DNA from: Blastomussa wellsi
Taxonomy: Eukaryota > Cnidaria > Anthozoa > Scleractinia > Plerogyridae
Direction: 5' to 3'
Length of the DNA stretch: 64,000 nucleotides
Assembly (NCBI GenBank): GCA_947652115.1
Contig: OX393561.1
Location: forward strand, 37,610,686-37,674,685
Shown here in pieces: positions 55,801 to 64,000 of the stretch. How positions within the stretch are numbered: position 1 is the stretch's first letter; each line of letters starts with the position of its first letter. Under the pieces are notes generated by a model. It made no database searches, was not told the DNA's origin, and saw only the letters and a list, made by a program, of their open reading frames with translations. Made by a program: the position numbers and the translations under genes.

Positions 55801-57581
55801 GCATTTTACAATTTTATAATTTTGCAATAAACATACGTGTATCAATGCTCTAGGAAATTTATAAGTTGTAGCTGTGCTTTCTGGATACTGGTTAAATTAA
55901 TAAATTTTCCATCGTTTCATTTAGATTATTAAAAGTGTAAGTAATTATGCTAAAAAATAACAACAACTATGATCATCAGAACGTCGATCATCAGAGACTG
56001 CATAATCTCGATTTAAATTTCCATTATTCGCGAGCAGGTTTCTTGAACAAATTATCACAAATTATGTTTTTCTCGTTCAGCTTTTCAGATACGAAAAAAA
56101 GTATCCGTTAGCCTTTTTAAACAATTTACTTGTTCGCCAATTGATCGAAGTGCAGATTGAAACATTGGGACAATTTTTGTTATTGAGTTGTGTTCGTATT
56201 AAGCAAACAAAAATATTTTGCTTTTCGCGTAAATTAGCACACAGCAAGTGTATTAAATTAATAAATGCACGAAAAAAAATGCTGTGAATCATTTGCAACG
56301 TTATTCGGTAGACTTGTTTCTAAATATTCATTGTTTTTATTATTGAAATTTCCGCTGCAAGATTCCCTAATTGATTTTGCGAAAACCTAGTGTCGCATCG
56401 TGATTCTCTTAGTTTCTATTGTTATGCGAATGTAAACTTCTAAAAAGTTTCGCATTTTAACGCCTTTCTTGCGTTTTACGGGTAGAGGCCTTCTAGCAAA
56501 TTTTTCCTCCGCCTTTTTGTAGCTCAAAATGATACCTTTTTGTGACGGATCTTATCTCGAGGAATCGACAACGGCGACCTTATGTCTCGGAAAACCGTGC
56601 CATGATCGAGAGGAGTTGCTTCTTCGCGCCGAGTTGGGGGCATGATATAAAACAGCGTGAAGCCTAATTGGATGACTGAAACAAAATTTCTATGAGAATA
56701 AATTCGTCACTTCCCAGACAATAGTGTCGTTTACAAAGCCGGGAAGAGCAGAAATCTGTATGAATAGTAAAAATGTTTTGCCCTTTGCGCAACTAAATAT
56801 GGATCAAGGATATTTTCAAAATAGCGGTTTCATGCCTTGTAAAAGAGCGTAAAGTTTTGAAATTCAATTCATGAGTCCGTATAAGCAAAGCGGAAATGGT
56901 AAAAAATCCTTGAACAAAGATAATTTTTCTCATTTGGGCAAAATTGAAGGGCTAGCGCAAACAATAACGAAAAACGTTGAGGTTATCTGCTGAAGAAAAG
57001 AAAGGGATATAAAGAAAATTTTCCACACAATGACAAACATAAAGACGAATAAGAAAAGGGCTATGATGTTTCATGTACAAGTTTACAAGTGTGCGTCATT
57101 TAGAGAACAGGCTTTTTGGCAGGTGCGCGCTCCAAAATCAACAGAAATAGAAACTCGCTTTGCTTTTAGAGACTGGCGAGTAAAAATGTAAGCCGTGCTT
57201 ATAATAAAAAGTCTCCACGATGAAGTTTTTAGATTAAAATCTTGCTAGAAATGAACAAAGTTAATAACAATTTATCGCACGGTGACAATGTTTTATAATT
57301 ATTAGTCGGAAAATGACCATGCAGTACAAGCGAGCAAACTAGTTTTGTGATTGTCACGATCAGCCTACCTTGATTACGGCAATGTTGAAGGCATGTCGGA
57401 TTAGTTCTGGCGTTGAAAGACGAATGCCTTCTTCGTTGGTGGATTTTCGGCGCCGATGGGCTGTAAATGCACCTGAGTCGCTATCCGTGTCCGTTTCGTT
57501 TTCCGACGCAGGAAAATAAGGCGATTCAACCCTCAAACCGTTTGATTGCGTCCCAAGTGGATCGTCGCTTGTCGATTGCAT
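27878..57581 (-). CDS. TRPA-type ankyrin-repeat cation channel, 29 coding exons
   Basis: Joined coding sequence of 3297 nt (1098 residues plus TAA), every junction GT..AG with matching phase. Exons, 5' to 3': 57369-57581, 50053-50161, 49555-49730, 48180-48296, 46556-46658, 45981-46078, 44920-44967, 44392-44525, 43500-43548, 43175-43366, 41639-41725, 41461-41546, 39790-39951, 39080-39194, 38666-38835, 37990-38074, 37099-37155, 36817-36903, 36146-36198, 35853-35961, 35265-35387, 34632-34786, 34029-34089, 33452-33526, 32680-32886, 31707-31775, 31380-31490, 29769-29872, 27878-28019. The domain order (about 16 ankyrin repeats, linker, S1-S6 with pore loop, coiled coil) and motifs IGLAVGD, the RRW..VL linker start and VEYPNKP match TRPA1; length is close to vertebrate TRPA1 (about 1,120). 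Likely a plasma-membrane, Ca-permeable sensory channel. The assignment within TRPA (TRPA1 or a basal TRPA clade) is open. Confidence 0.93.
28613..28700 (+). repeat. Interspersed repeat fragment
   Basis: AAAGGAGCTACGTCATGG .. AAATTTAGCCTAAATTT .. CAAATTCGTCATTACTAATCCGTC, preceded by an AAAT microsatellite. Related sequence occurs at 4861-4955, and split by the retrotransposon at 11005-11030/18654-18700. Confidence 0.55.
28745..29630. mobile_element. Possible nested inverted-terminal elements in a TRPA-like intron
   Basis: Outer ends CCTCCCTGAGGCCTTCCAGGGG and CCCCTTGGAAGGCCTCCTT are inverted. Inside, GGGGGTGAATAGGT (about 29146) pairs with ACCCCTATTCACTCCCC (about 29584), flanking GCGGATT-type repeats. 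The 28790-29135 part repeats TGTCGCT/ATGTCGC. No transposase; open frames here lack protein character. Confidence 0.4.
30000..31270. repeat. GGT-rich 45-bp minisatellite
   Basis: About 20 tandem copies of a 45-bp unit (GGTGGTGGTAGCTGTGTTGTTTGTAGT-type start, then GGTGGTGTTGTTGTTATT), flanked by more degenerate trinucleotide-like GGT/GTT sequence. Two plus-strand frames stay open for more than 400 codons (one Gly/Ser/Cys, one Val/Leu) purely because the unit is a multiple of 3 and lacks stops. It lies wholly in the intron between TRPA-like exons 28 and 27. Confidence 0.9.
32395..32575 (-). repeat. tRNA-derived SINE copy
   Basis: Minus strand shows a B-box-like GGTTCGAGTGAGC (32527-32539) in the tRNA-like head, then the shared body down to CAGGTGTATAAATTGGTACC. 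The plus-strand tail holds three copies of GCCGGTACCAATGCTTT. Related to copies at 35563 and 26190. Confidence 0.55.
32680..35961 (-). CDS. TRPA-like exons 20-25: transmembrane pore domain
   Basis: Residues 715-957. Hydrophobic segments: S1 about 719-739 (LLNQCVYILFVLLLMIT), S2 about 767-785, S3 about 800-816, S4 about 827-841 (ICVFLVWIVLLQYIS), S4-S5 linker 844-863, S5 about 864-882, pore helix about 903-916 (ASSFAATFFMML), S6 about 936-957. The filter-region stretch reads MMLDNLQYDN where TRPA1 has MMLGDINY, so the acidic residue appears shifted by one position. S6 runs directly into IGLAVGD of exon 26. Confidence 0.92.
34250..34575. repeat. TAAATATCTCGAAA-type degenerate repeat
   Basis: The phrase CTAAATATCTCGAAA or close variants (AAATATCCCAAA, AAATATCTTAAAA) recurs about ten times in two clusters inside the intron between TRPA-like exons 23 and 22. 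Confidence 0.6.
35563..35787 (-). repeat. tRNA-derived SINE copy
   Basis: Read on the minus strand it begins CCGGGAGGCATGCAAGATGGCCTAATGGTTAG, with an A-box TGGCCTAATGG (35757-35767). It continues to a body ending GCACAATAAACTTTACTCTCACAGTGCCTCTCTCCACCC, shared with 26190 and 32395. It lies in the intron between TRPA-like exons 21 and 20. Confidence 0.6.
36146..38074 (-). CDS. TRPA-like exons 16-19: linker between ankyrins and S1
   Basis: About residues 621-714. WKEVLRST, MPEVAKKFLDRC and VSYDLRFI align to the TRPA1 linker that carries its electrophile-reactive cysteines. Here only C654 (KFLDRC) is retained near those positions; the residues aligned to human Cys621 and Cys665 are not cysteine. 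The short 53-nt exon 19 (RLQCLTHTL .. MDIK plus two bases) was found by phase. Its last two bases TG join G of exon 20 to give Trp, matching the KW of TRPA1 before S1. Confidence 0.85.
36320..36752. repeat. Fold-back element with CGCGGGT-rich ends
   Basis: Left end GGGTCGCGGGTAAGTTGTCGCG .. GGGTCCAGAAAATT is mirrored on the right by ACCCGCGACCCGCCACAATTTACC and ACCCGCGGCG. The middle contains GCTAAAATTGCT repeats, a short CCTTAACCCTAACCCC tract and a hairpin GACCCCAGTCGTCTC / GAGACGACTGGGGAC. Intronic, between TRPA-like exons 19 and 18. Confidence 0.65.
37440..37790. repeat. Imperfect tandem repeat, unit about 140 bp
   Basis: ATGTCAAGACAGT .. GG.CCCTC.ACGAAACTG(T/C)GAATTT .. ACTAAAAT..C.AAATTTCGC.GAAT is present about two and a half times, in the intron between TRPA-like exons 17 and 16. 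Confidence 0.7.
38666..50161 (-). CDS. TRPA-like exons 2-15: ankyrin repeat domain
   Basis: About residues 72-620. Successive repeat cores can be read: GGLHKAV, TPLHCAV, TALHTAA, TPLHIAA, TPIAHAA, TLLHLAV, TAVHLAS, LPIHKAA, TPVMLAA, TVLHYAI, TPLHYAA, TPLHIAA, TPLHLAA, TPLHYAA, TALHMTA and a degenerate NILDIAI, i.e. about 16, as in TRPA1. Introns often cut within repeats, and several codons are split and restored exactly by splicing (for example GCC-AG/G-TAC gives AARY between exons 12 and 13). In TRPA1 this stack forms the large cytosolic domain. The introns are full of repeats and palindromes. Confidence 0.92.
39987..40161. mobile_element. MITE-like element with terminal inverted repeats, copy 1
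   Basis: Ends TACACCTTATTCCAAAATGG and CCATTTTGGAATAAGGTGTA are near-perfect inverted repeats of about 20 bp, about 175 bp apart. A related copy in opposite orientation is at 54755-54918. No coding capacity. Confidence 0.75.
40200..40484 (+). pseudogene. GPCR-like fragment (N-terminus and TM1)
   Basis: 94 codons from an ATG. It has an N-glycosylation site (NTT at 4-6) and a short extracellular-type N-terminus. One clear membrane segment follows, FGAVLCFVPAVLFIVGNTLL, with the GN of rhodopsin-family TM1, then LVVIVKSP. After that the sequence no longer resembles TM2 of class A receptors and stops. It lies antisense within the intron between TRPA-like exons 13 and 12, directly beside the MITE at 39987-40161. 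Cnidarian GPCR genes are often single-exon, so a truncated receptor copy fits; a first exon with a donor at TCCAGG/GTTTTT cannot be excluded. Confidence 0.4.
40681..40706 (+). promoter_or_regulatory. Octamer + CCAAT module, copy 1
   Basis: ATGCAAAT, 11-bp spacer, ATTGGCT, in an interspersed repeat context also found at 43828-43853 (minus) and 50644-50669 with the same spacing. Confidence 0.45.
41816..42100 (-). repeat. tRNA-derived SINE
   Basis: Minus strand begins GGGGAGTGAGAATGGCGCAG, with an A-box TGGCGCAGTGG and GTGAGAGCACTTGCATCCCACC, then a B-box-like GAGTTCAATTT (42033-42043), followed by a non-tRNA body. This is typical of a pol III SINE head. It lies in the intron between TRPA-like exons 11 and 10. 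Confidence 0.75.
42259..42397. mobile_element. Palindromic element, family I copy A
   Basis: TTACTAACC .. GAGGGCCGTACTGGGGAATATTG is mirrored by CAATATTCCCCAATACGGC .. GGTTAGTAA. The centre is GTCCGAGCGCAGCGAGGTCCG. A diverged copy is at 51128-51275. Confidence 0.75.
42743..42890 (+). repeat. CTGT/TTTG tetranucleotide microsatellites
   Basis: (CTGT)n-like tract at 42758-42790 and (TTTG)n-like tract at about 42830-42890, intronic. Confidence 0.8.
43828..43853 (-). promoter_or_regulatory. Octamer + CCAAT module, copy 3
   Basis: On the minus strand ATGCAAAT, 11-bp spacer GCCGCAGTCTG, ATTGGCT. Flanks CTAGTATACTA and GAGCTACT match the copy at 50644. Confidence 0.45.
45143..45972. repeat. Five tandem 166-bp units
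   Basis: CTAGTGTGTAGTGAATTAAA recurs at 45151, 45316, 45482, 45648 and 45814, with few differences between units. Each unit includes CATCAACGTTAAGGAGGATT and TGCTTCCAATAAA. The array ends within about 10 bp of the TRPA-like exon 6 donor (45980). Confidence 0.92.
47120..47303. mobile_element. Palindromic element, family II copy C
   Basis: Arms of about 65 bp: AAGAAGCCTAAGCCATGTAT .. CTGTCATAAAACAC mirrored by GTGTTTTATGACAG .. ATACATGGCTTAGGCTTCTT. The centre is CACGAGCCGCAGGCGAGTG, identical to the centre of the element at 47544 although the arms differ. Confidence 0.85.
47544..47727. mobile_element. Palindromic element, family III copy D
   Basis: Arms of about 80 bp: CAATAGACCACAAGTTTCTA .. 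GCTGATAAACCAC mirrored by GTGGTTTATCAGC .. TAGAAACTTGTGGTCTATTG. The centre is CACGAGCCGCAGGCGAGTG. Followed at 47795-47875 by two GACCAATCA.AGCGCGCG motifs. Confidence 0.85.
50644..50669 (+). promoter_or_regulatory. Octamer + CCAAT module, copy 2
   Basis: ATGCAAAT, 11-bp spacer GCTGCAACCTG, ATTGGCT, flanked by CAGTATACTA and AAGCTACT, inside intron 1 of the TRPA-like gene. Confidence 0.45.
51128..51275. mobile_element. Palindromic element, family I copy B
   Basis: CTTATTAACCAAGCGCGAGG .. GCCGTACTTTGGGAATATCGG with a mirrored right end GTACGGTACTGAGCAAGC..GTTAACAAG. The centre ATGAGCGCAGCGAAGTCCGTAC relates it to 42259-42397. Confidence 0.7.
53269..53571 (+). repeat. Two tandem 150-bp units
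   Basis: CCTTTCAGTTGCAAACATTA at about 53269 and 53419, each followed by ATG.GCGGTCG, TTTTGATATTTTT.TACAGTG, CACCACTAAG and GCAGCG.GTTAAAAGGAG. Confidence 0.85.
54755..54918. mobile_element. MITE-like element, copy 2
   Basis: AATTCCAAAATGGCTACCAT .. GCGGCCATTTTGGAACAAGG, inverted relative to 39987-40161, with shared interior CAAATTTG..GTGCATAAAT. Confidence 0.65.
57369..57581 (-). CDS. TRPA-like exon 1: disordered N-terminus
   Basis: 71 codons, starting at an ATG and ending in phase 0 at an AAG/GTAGG donor. It is rich in Ser, Asp and Glu (ENETDTDSDSG) with a basic RRRKS site that fits a PKA/CaMK phosphorylation consensus. It ends in a helix-like ELIRHAFNIAVIK. Intron 1 is 7.2 kb, the longest in the gene. 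The upstream side has no clear TATA box. The end joins in frame to GRINLRFNNRD of exon 2. Confidence 0.85.
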
Positions 57582-59720
57582 GCTTTTTTAGTTCGGTTTG
57601 TTCATTTCGCGCGGAATGTTTGTAGTTTACACTCGCGTAAATAGACGTTAAAATTGGTTTAACTTTAGCTTAGCTACCTGAGCGGCTCGAAAACTGTTGA
57701 TCAATATCGGTATGTCATAAAGTAAAATCCCCCTCGCAAAAACGCACCAATTCTTGTCAATTTAAACGGCGTATGAATTATGCATAATTCCCTGAGTGAA
57801 TTTTGATGTGTTTCACATCCGAGCACTGCATGGCACAAAGCAATATATTAAAATAAAACTAAAGCACTATAAAATAACAACAAAAAAATAAAAGAAAGAC
57901 GTGTAATTAGGCTGCCCTTGTTTCACACTAAGAACTAAAACACATTTTTGAAAACACATTTTTGTTTGAGCAAAGTGCACTGAAATAAACTTATGTTTCA
58001 TTTATGAGCTAAAGTACTAGAGGTAAATTATAATAAAAACTTAATCTACAAATGTTCTAAGTCGACATTTATATTTAAAATGAGGGGTCTGCGCGGAACA
58101 CAGCTTTAACGTAAATTAATACATTGTTCTTAAGACATACAATCGAACGCCGGCGGCCGGCGGCGTGTGTCGCCAAATGTTATCCCTTGTGCTAGGAAAC
58201 ATTAAATACAGATTCCTACGACAGGTTTTTCTATGGTAGAAAATCTTTTAATATAGTGTCAAATAACGGAAAAATTATACGGTTACTTCACCTTGATTAC
58301 ACTGAATAATGGAACTTTTTTTTTTCTGTTTCTATCAAGTTCTTGAAACATGTTAACTGTAGTAGCTTAAGTTGATTTTTAATAAAATGTACGAAATGAA
58401 GGAAACTAGGGCAACTTCACCACTCTATTAACAAAATCTATAATTATAGATGGAAATCAGCCTTAAGCTTAGTGAAAAGAATGCGCTAGCTTCAATTCAT
58501 CATGAGTATTAAATTCGCCCCATCAAATATATTTAGGCGTCCAATTTGATCCTCTGTATCGGTAATCAAATTTTGTAAGAGTTACCGTGTAAAAGTTAGT
58601 TTTAATAGTAATTATTAAAAAGCACCGTAGGCATTGCCGAACGTAATTATAGACCGATATCTGGTGTCGAAAATAATGTTTATGATAATGAGACTGTGAA
58701 AATGGACAATATGCACTTCAGCAATACATGTATAATAATTTGGGCCTTTAGCTGTGGAAAAGTGTGCAAAAATACTGCCGGCATTGTCGGCATTGAACTT
58801 TCCGCACACGACTAAATATTTTGACAACACAGTAAGTTAATTTCCTCAAATTTTTAGCTTCGGAAGTATTCATTTCCGTTCTTCGCTGAAACGATGAAAG
58901 CGCCAAAGTTCAACAACAAAACAACATGCAGAAAAAGTACTGAACTGAAAATAGGCGGGGGAATTGGAGAATATGTTTATGTTTCCTTACAATGAGTGAA
59001 ACACATTACTCCGAAAGCCAAGCCAACTGAAAAGCTCTCCCTCTGCGACTCAGAGTTAAGTTAACTATCATTAAGAAAGAAAATGAATTCATTTACAAGT
59101 TTGGAATATTGATTAATTATTTCTAGGCGCCTTCGACGAAAGATCGCGCCTTCAATCTAAACTCGTAGCAATGGAACGATAATATCAATTTGACACTTGA
59201 TCAAACGAATATGACATTTTTGATGGCAAAGCAAGAACATGTATCATCTCTGAAAAGCCGTTTATCAATCAAACATTTGACAGCGCATTTGTTCAATCTG
59301 TGATTGACCGTCAACCGGATTTGTGTCGGCTTGGCTGTAATCTAAAGGCGGTTTCCGCAGCATTTTTAGCTTGGCAAAATTCTTGATCACTCACTTCTAC
59401 GTGGTAACCAACCTCTTGATCTAAGCCACCGCTACGTCAAGGATTGACATTGACAATCCATTGACAAGCATTTTGAGTATTAACAATTGCATCTTTGGGA
59501 CGGCAAATCTCTATTTACAGTAAGGCTAAATTGGTAATAAGCATGAACAAGGAAACAAACTCCTAAACTCACAATTCTCACATTTATTCCCCTTAATCAT
59601 TCGATCTTCTTTAAATGGAGTTCGATGCAGGAATTTTATACCCAACAGCCTGTTAAACTAGAATTTTGTTAGCCTGTTGAACTAGAATTTAGATGAAAAG
59701 GCTAGAACGGTTTAAATTAC
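57582..59720. other. Upstream of the TRPA-like start; no gene recognised
   Basis: This should contain the channel's 5' UTR and promoter. No TATA box or other decisive element is visible. A GC-rich CGCCGGCGGCCGGCGGCG patch lies at about 58149-58166. A non-coding first exon further out cannot be excluded. Confidence 0.45.
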
Positions 59721-59724
59721 ACCG

Positions 59725-60066
59725 TTGGTTTCGTGCATTTAGATAAGACCAACGCATCTAGACTATCTATCGTATAACACCTAATGCGCTCAGTACCCAT
59801 CTCACCACATGCCCATAAAGTTGGAGTGGTGCATTTAGTTGGTTTCGTGCATTTAGATAAGACCAACGCATCTAGACTATCTATCGTATAACACCTAATG
59901 CGCTCAGTACCCATCTCACCGCATGCCCATAAAGTTGGAATGGTGCATTTAGTTGGTTTCGTGCATCTAGATAAGACCAACGCATCTAGACTATCTATCG
60001 TATAACACCTAATGCGCTCAGTCCCCATCTCACCGCAATGCGCATGCCCATAAAGTTGGAGTCTTC
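59725..60066 (-). repeat. Three tandem 114-bp units
   Basis: TTGGTTTCGTGCAT starts at 59725, 59839 and 59953, with nearly identical units. Because 114 is a multiple of 3, one minus-strand frame stays open for 103 codons with a 38-residue period; it has no protein-like features and is not called as a gene. Confidence 0.9.
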
Positions 60067-61089
60067 TTCCAACACAATCAGCTGGCGGACTGAAATTACA
60101 TGCACTGCTTAGGAAAGTGCATCTGAAGTTATCACTGTTTACGATTTGCTCGTATTTTTGGTGTTCAGATCTGGATTAACTCTAATCGCATGTACTAAAG
60201 AATATTTGGATCTTACTCCGTGTACCGTATGCAAATGTATTACATTGTTTTACCTTTGTTCGTGATTCTTTTAGTAGTTTGGGGCAGCTAGCATTGTTTC
60301 TCATCATTTTTTTTATTTGTGTCCGTTACACGAATTAAGGGCTCATCCTCGGTGTAAGAACCTGTTTAACTCACCAGTGACGTAAAACAAAGAACAAACA
60401 AGACAACAAAGAACCTCAAAACAATAAGAACACAGAAACAATAGCTCAAAAACAAAGAAAAAAGTCACAGGTTCTTACACCGAGGTAAACCCGAATAAAG
60501 AGCTGAATATTTGGATTCACAACGATTTACACAGATTACATGCAAACTCAATCATCCACCGCAGTAAGGAAAGAAGCTACCTAAGCTTTTCCCTCTTTTA
60601 ACTCAAAGCAAAATTAATTTACGTTGACTGGAAATCCTTGAGCTTGCTTTACAAGATGACATAATTTTTGTCAGTAATGACGTCATCTTCGATCGGACAT
60701 GTTGGATTTCGCTATTTTCTTAAAAAAGTATGATTATAACTGAAACTGATACAAAAATCGAGCTAAATGCTAATGAAATGTACAAATACACGAGTTTCGC
60801 TATTTTGCTAAATAAAACTGGGAAAATTTGTCAAACGTATTCAGTTTCTGAGTTAAAATTAAGCAAAACAACGGAACAAGAATAGTCAAGACGAAGAAGC
60901 AGTTAAAAAAATTCTTTCACTGGCGGCACATCCTAAAAAATTGTAGTCTAAATTTCCCAAGCTTGTCAATTACAATCCTTAATTCCCAATCTTCCTTATT
61001 CGAGGTCATCGTTCTTTCTTCTCAGTTCGTTGTTACGTCTGCTGTTTTTTCATCCTGGTGAACTATTTTTTCAAGGTTTTCTTTGATTT
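60067..61089. other. Intergenic, no gene recognised
   Basis: An inverted repeat GGTGTAAGAACCTGT (about 60350) / ACAGGTTCTTACACC (about 60468) flanks an A-rich stretch of about 100 bp. Nothing coding is supported. Confidence 0.5.
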
Positions 61090-61375
61090 GACAGGGATTT
61101 TGACATACTGCATCATGCACGAGGGACAGTGTCTCGTCACATTTCAAAACACAGCGCAGCGGAGTATTTTTGACAAACTTCGAGGTGTACATGTTTGGAA
61201 ATGTGATGAAACACTTTCTCAATCGAAACTGAACCTATGAAGAAACTGACGAATAAAGTAAAATGTAAAAATCTATACTAATCAAGATCAGATTTTTCCA
61301 AACCACGGTCACTGTTCTGATTTCCTTTGTTTTAACTTTATGAATTATTAATGAGTGGGAGCAGTCTTTTGAATT
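61090..61375 (-). repeat. Interspersed repeat with internal fold-back, copy 2
   Basis: Reverse-complement relative of 2366-2665 along nearly its whole length, with several insertions and substitutions. Its fold-back part is GAGACACTGTCCCTC versus GTGTTTCATCACATTTCC. Confidence 0.75.
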
Positions 61376-64000
61376 TGAAAACGTTCAGCTAAACTGTTCA
61401 GGACACACGCCTGATTGTTCAGCTAGCAGCAAAGGATGTGGTGCTGTATTTTGTTTAGAAAGACTTCATTTATTGGCGAGCAAAACGTATTGTGTTCATG
61501 ACACAAAACGCTGTCATAAGACAACAATACAATCTAATGATAACACATATTTTTGTCGTAAATTGTTACATCTTAGTAAAAACACGGACATTACATAAAT
61601 AGCCTAAAAGCCCAGTAAACATCTTTTATATAATGAACCTGTTTAGGCTAACTTGGAAATTATAATACCGGTTCTTATATCTATATAAAAATTTAAGACA
61701 CAAATATGTCAAATATCTAGGATTTTAGGTCTAGTTTCTTGAGAAAAAAGTGTTTTTGTTGTTGTAACTATGTTTTGGTAATGTCAGTTACCGTAATTTA
61801 CGACATGTGGATGTTTTCATGTATACCCGACTTCAATCTTACCATTACATAAGCCCTCTTATTATTAGCAGAGATTGTTATATTTGATTTGGAGTTCTAG
61901 GTTTATGTTCTCTAGTTTCTTAAGATTACATTGGCGCCGAATCTTTCTTTCTGGTGACAACAATACAATTGTATTTTTCACTGGTCCAAACATGAATATA
62001 GCTTTTAACAATGGGGGAGGGGTTGGTCGCAGTCGCCTCTACCCGGTGTGATTTGTGGATTGCGTTTGTTATCGATCTCGTCCTTTCCCCGAAGGTCTTA
62101 TTCCGGTTTCTTTGTATGGTTTACTTCCTCCACAAAGCAAAACCAACACTGCAAATTACATCAGTTCCAACGCATGCACTATACTCTGGTTTCCAAGCAA
62201 TAACATGAAGCCACAAGGAGTATTTCCAGTACGACCCCTTTCTTCCCCCCCCCAACTCCCACCGGTTAGTAGATAGTCCACTACAGGTACCCCAGCACTT
62301 TTGCCGATTGAACAAAGGGTTTCATGGTACCCATATATGTACATCTGTTTACATAGCCACTGTGGGAGCGACTTATACATGGTATAAAAGAACAATAGCG
62401 AATGGAATCTGCCAAGCTCGAATCTGGCGCGAATTCGACTGGTTAGAACTACAATTTATATGAGCTTCAAGTGCTGGCCTCTGTTGCAAGTTATCACAGC
62501 CAAAAACAGCTATAGAAGAGTTCATTATTATAGCCCCAAAATGCATTTTGAAGCTTCCAAACAAGAGCTTTACTGTTCTATTACCAAGTTGTTGTTTTTT
62601 TAATTTCTACGAATGCAATCTTCAATAAATGGAAAACAGAATTATATTTATATGATAAAAGAAAACATTTTATCGTTTCATAGCATGGCATAGCCCAGCT
62701 TTAGTCCACGGGAACCCTTAAATGTCATTATACGTCTGGTGGTTTTGTACATTTTAACATCTCTGCCTGAGCAACGCAACCAGCAGCTGTCGACAGCTGT
62801 TTCGATATTGTATTTGCATTTTGTTCCGATGTTTTTCTTTCTTGTTTTCATGTCCCGCCACCCTCGTCACCCCCTCCGCCACCTTTTCACTAACCTCGTC
62901 CGTTAACACGTTGTGTGTTACCGCTTTTTTTCCGTCGGAAAACAGAAAAAGTGGAAAACAAACGTACCTAGTTATCGCAAAGTTTAGTCAAATCATCTTA
63001 GTTTTTTTAACCTTTTATTGTGTTTGTTCATTTTCTTCCGTCATAATAGTTTTTTGGCGTTTATTTAACGTTTCTGAGGTACACTTTAGCTTATATAATT
63101 TTATATTTCTGTGATTACTAGTAATTTGCTTTTGAACCAGTTTTATACAAAATGCGCAATACTTGAAATAATATTTTATTATTAAACTGCTGAGGACGAA
63201 CAGTTGAACCAATTATACTTCGCCTAACCTTTATTATAAACCCCTTTTGATATTCAGCTCTCTGTTTGTCTTATGCCTCTGACCGTCAGCAAGAAACTTA
63301 AAAATTCAAATCCAGCCATTGAAATTCATTTTTCTTTTCTTTGCACAGCTTTTGTGCACACAGCGATTTCTAAAGATCTCTTTATCTTATACATATGTTC
63401 TTTTTGTCGACGAAAGCTCTAAAGCTATTGCCGACTTCAATTCCTCCTATAAACAATTACTTCTTGGAGCAGAGGTGCTTTTTCATATAAATAAACGATT
63501 TTCTGATGGTTAGAAAGTAAATAGGTGTAAGCTTTTTACACCAGGATTCATCATTACTCGTGATTATACAAAGGTGCAGAATGACTTTTGAATTTGGACT
63601 AGGAAACCCTGCATGCGCTTAACAGGAAAAGATCTTGCTTTAAAAACACGATTTTGGAATTGTTTGTCGACAGAATATAAAAAAAAATAAATACCTAAAG
63701 AGAATATTGCACTGCTGAACAAAGTACGCACAAGATCTGTTTCAGCTTATTTTTAAAACCGAAAAAATCGACTTTTATACATCGTGGAGCAAATACCGCG
63801 ACCCTAACAGTTGCTACAAACCGAAACTGAGTGTACTTCAAAGTCGAAGTTTGTTGTTTTTCACTTTGAGGAAATTAAAACAAAATGCATTCGAGTCGGA
63901 TCATCGTAAGATGTGCAGCAATTAGTCCCTTGAATATGTGAGATTTTCTGAATATCTGATTTTTTGGGCATTTATAACAAAGCTAAAAAATAACTGAATT
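61376..64000. other. Intergenic, no gene recognised
   Basis: A/T-rich sequence with short open frames lacking protein character, on both strands. No RNA gene or repeat recognised. Confidence 0.5.

Larger units (their letters stand above)
51280..57368. other. Intron 1 of the TRPA-like gene, remainder
   Basis: Mostly A/T-rich sequence without a convincing gene on either strand. Besides the separately listed repeats, it has a fold-back at about 54660-54745 (CTTATTAATCGGTCTGTTGGGAG / CTCCCGCTCGGTTAATAAG) and CTAGACC palindromes at 54440-54475. Confidence 0.5.

Noticed and set aside
59717..60028. Minus-strand open frame of 103 codons with 38-residue repeats
   Set aside because: By-product of a 114-bp minisatellite; no domain, no start context, no neighbours supporting a gene.
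62821..63114. Plus-strand hydrophobic open frame
   Set aside because: Phe/Ser-rich translation of T-rich sequence; no supporting signal.

Overview
The window is animal nuclear DNA, most likely from an anthozoan cnidarian and probably a stony coral. It is A/T-rich, its genes are either single-exon or split by consensus GT..AG introns, and it carries tRNA-derived SINEs, fold-back (MITE-like) elements, minisatellites and a BEL/Pao LTR retrotransposon. The assignment to corals is inference from this mix and from protein character; no species call is possible from sequence alone.

Layout. (1) About 1-22 kb holds two single-exon Ras-superfamily GTPase genes in the same orientation (6607..7281 and 20504..21157). 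Each has a TATA-like box about 250-275 bp upstream of its ATG and no CAAX prenylation motif. They look like a diverged tandem pair. Between them sits a complete 7.6-kb BEL/Pao retrotransposon on the minus strand (11031..18648). Its 303-bp LTRs look identical by eye, it has a 5-bp target duplication (CTCAT), and its gag and pol are both open. Its putative primer-binding site is not tRNA-like. Instead it is perfectly complementary over 14 nt to a segment of its own LTR, as expected for self-primed reverse transcription. (2) About 22-27.5 kb is repeat-rich and contains a decayed minus-strand coding remnant, an apparent 2.4-kb inverted-ended element and a local duplication. (3) 27.9-57.6 kb is one large minus-strand gene. 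I could join 29 exons with consistent splice sites and phases into a 1098-residue TRPA-type cation channel: about 16 ankyrin repeats, a linker, six transmembrane segments with a pore loop, a conserved IGLAVGD motif after S6, and a C-terminal coiled coil. Its introns hold most of the repeats: a 45-bp GGT-rich minisatellite, a 5 x 166-bp array, several long palindromes, SINEs, and a GPCR-like TM1 fragment on the opposite strand. (4) 57.6-64 kb is upstream of the channel start and holds no recognisable gene, only a 3 x 114-bp minisatellite and an inverted second copy of the repeat at 2.4 kb.

Functionally, the host genes are two signalling GTPases and one sensory channel. Nothing in the sequence links them beyond proximity. 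The most notable points are the complete channel model (with an altered selectivity-filter region and loss of most electrophile-sensing cysteines), the self-priming architecture of the young BEL/Pao element, and the transposon-borne octamer + CCAAT modules repeated with fixed spacing in the channel introns. All domain and family calls are from reading the sequence; no database search was run.
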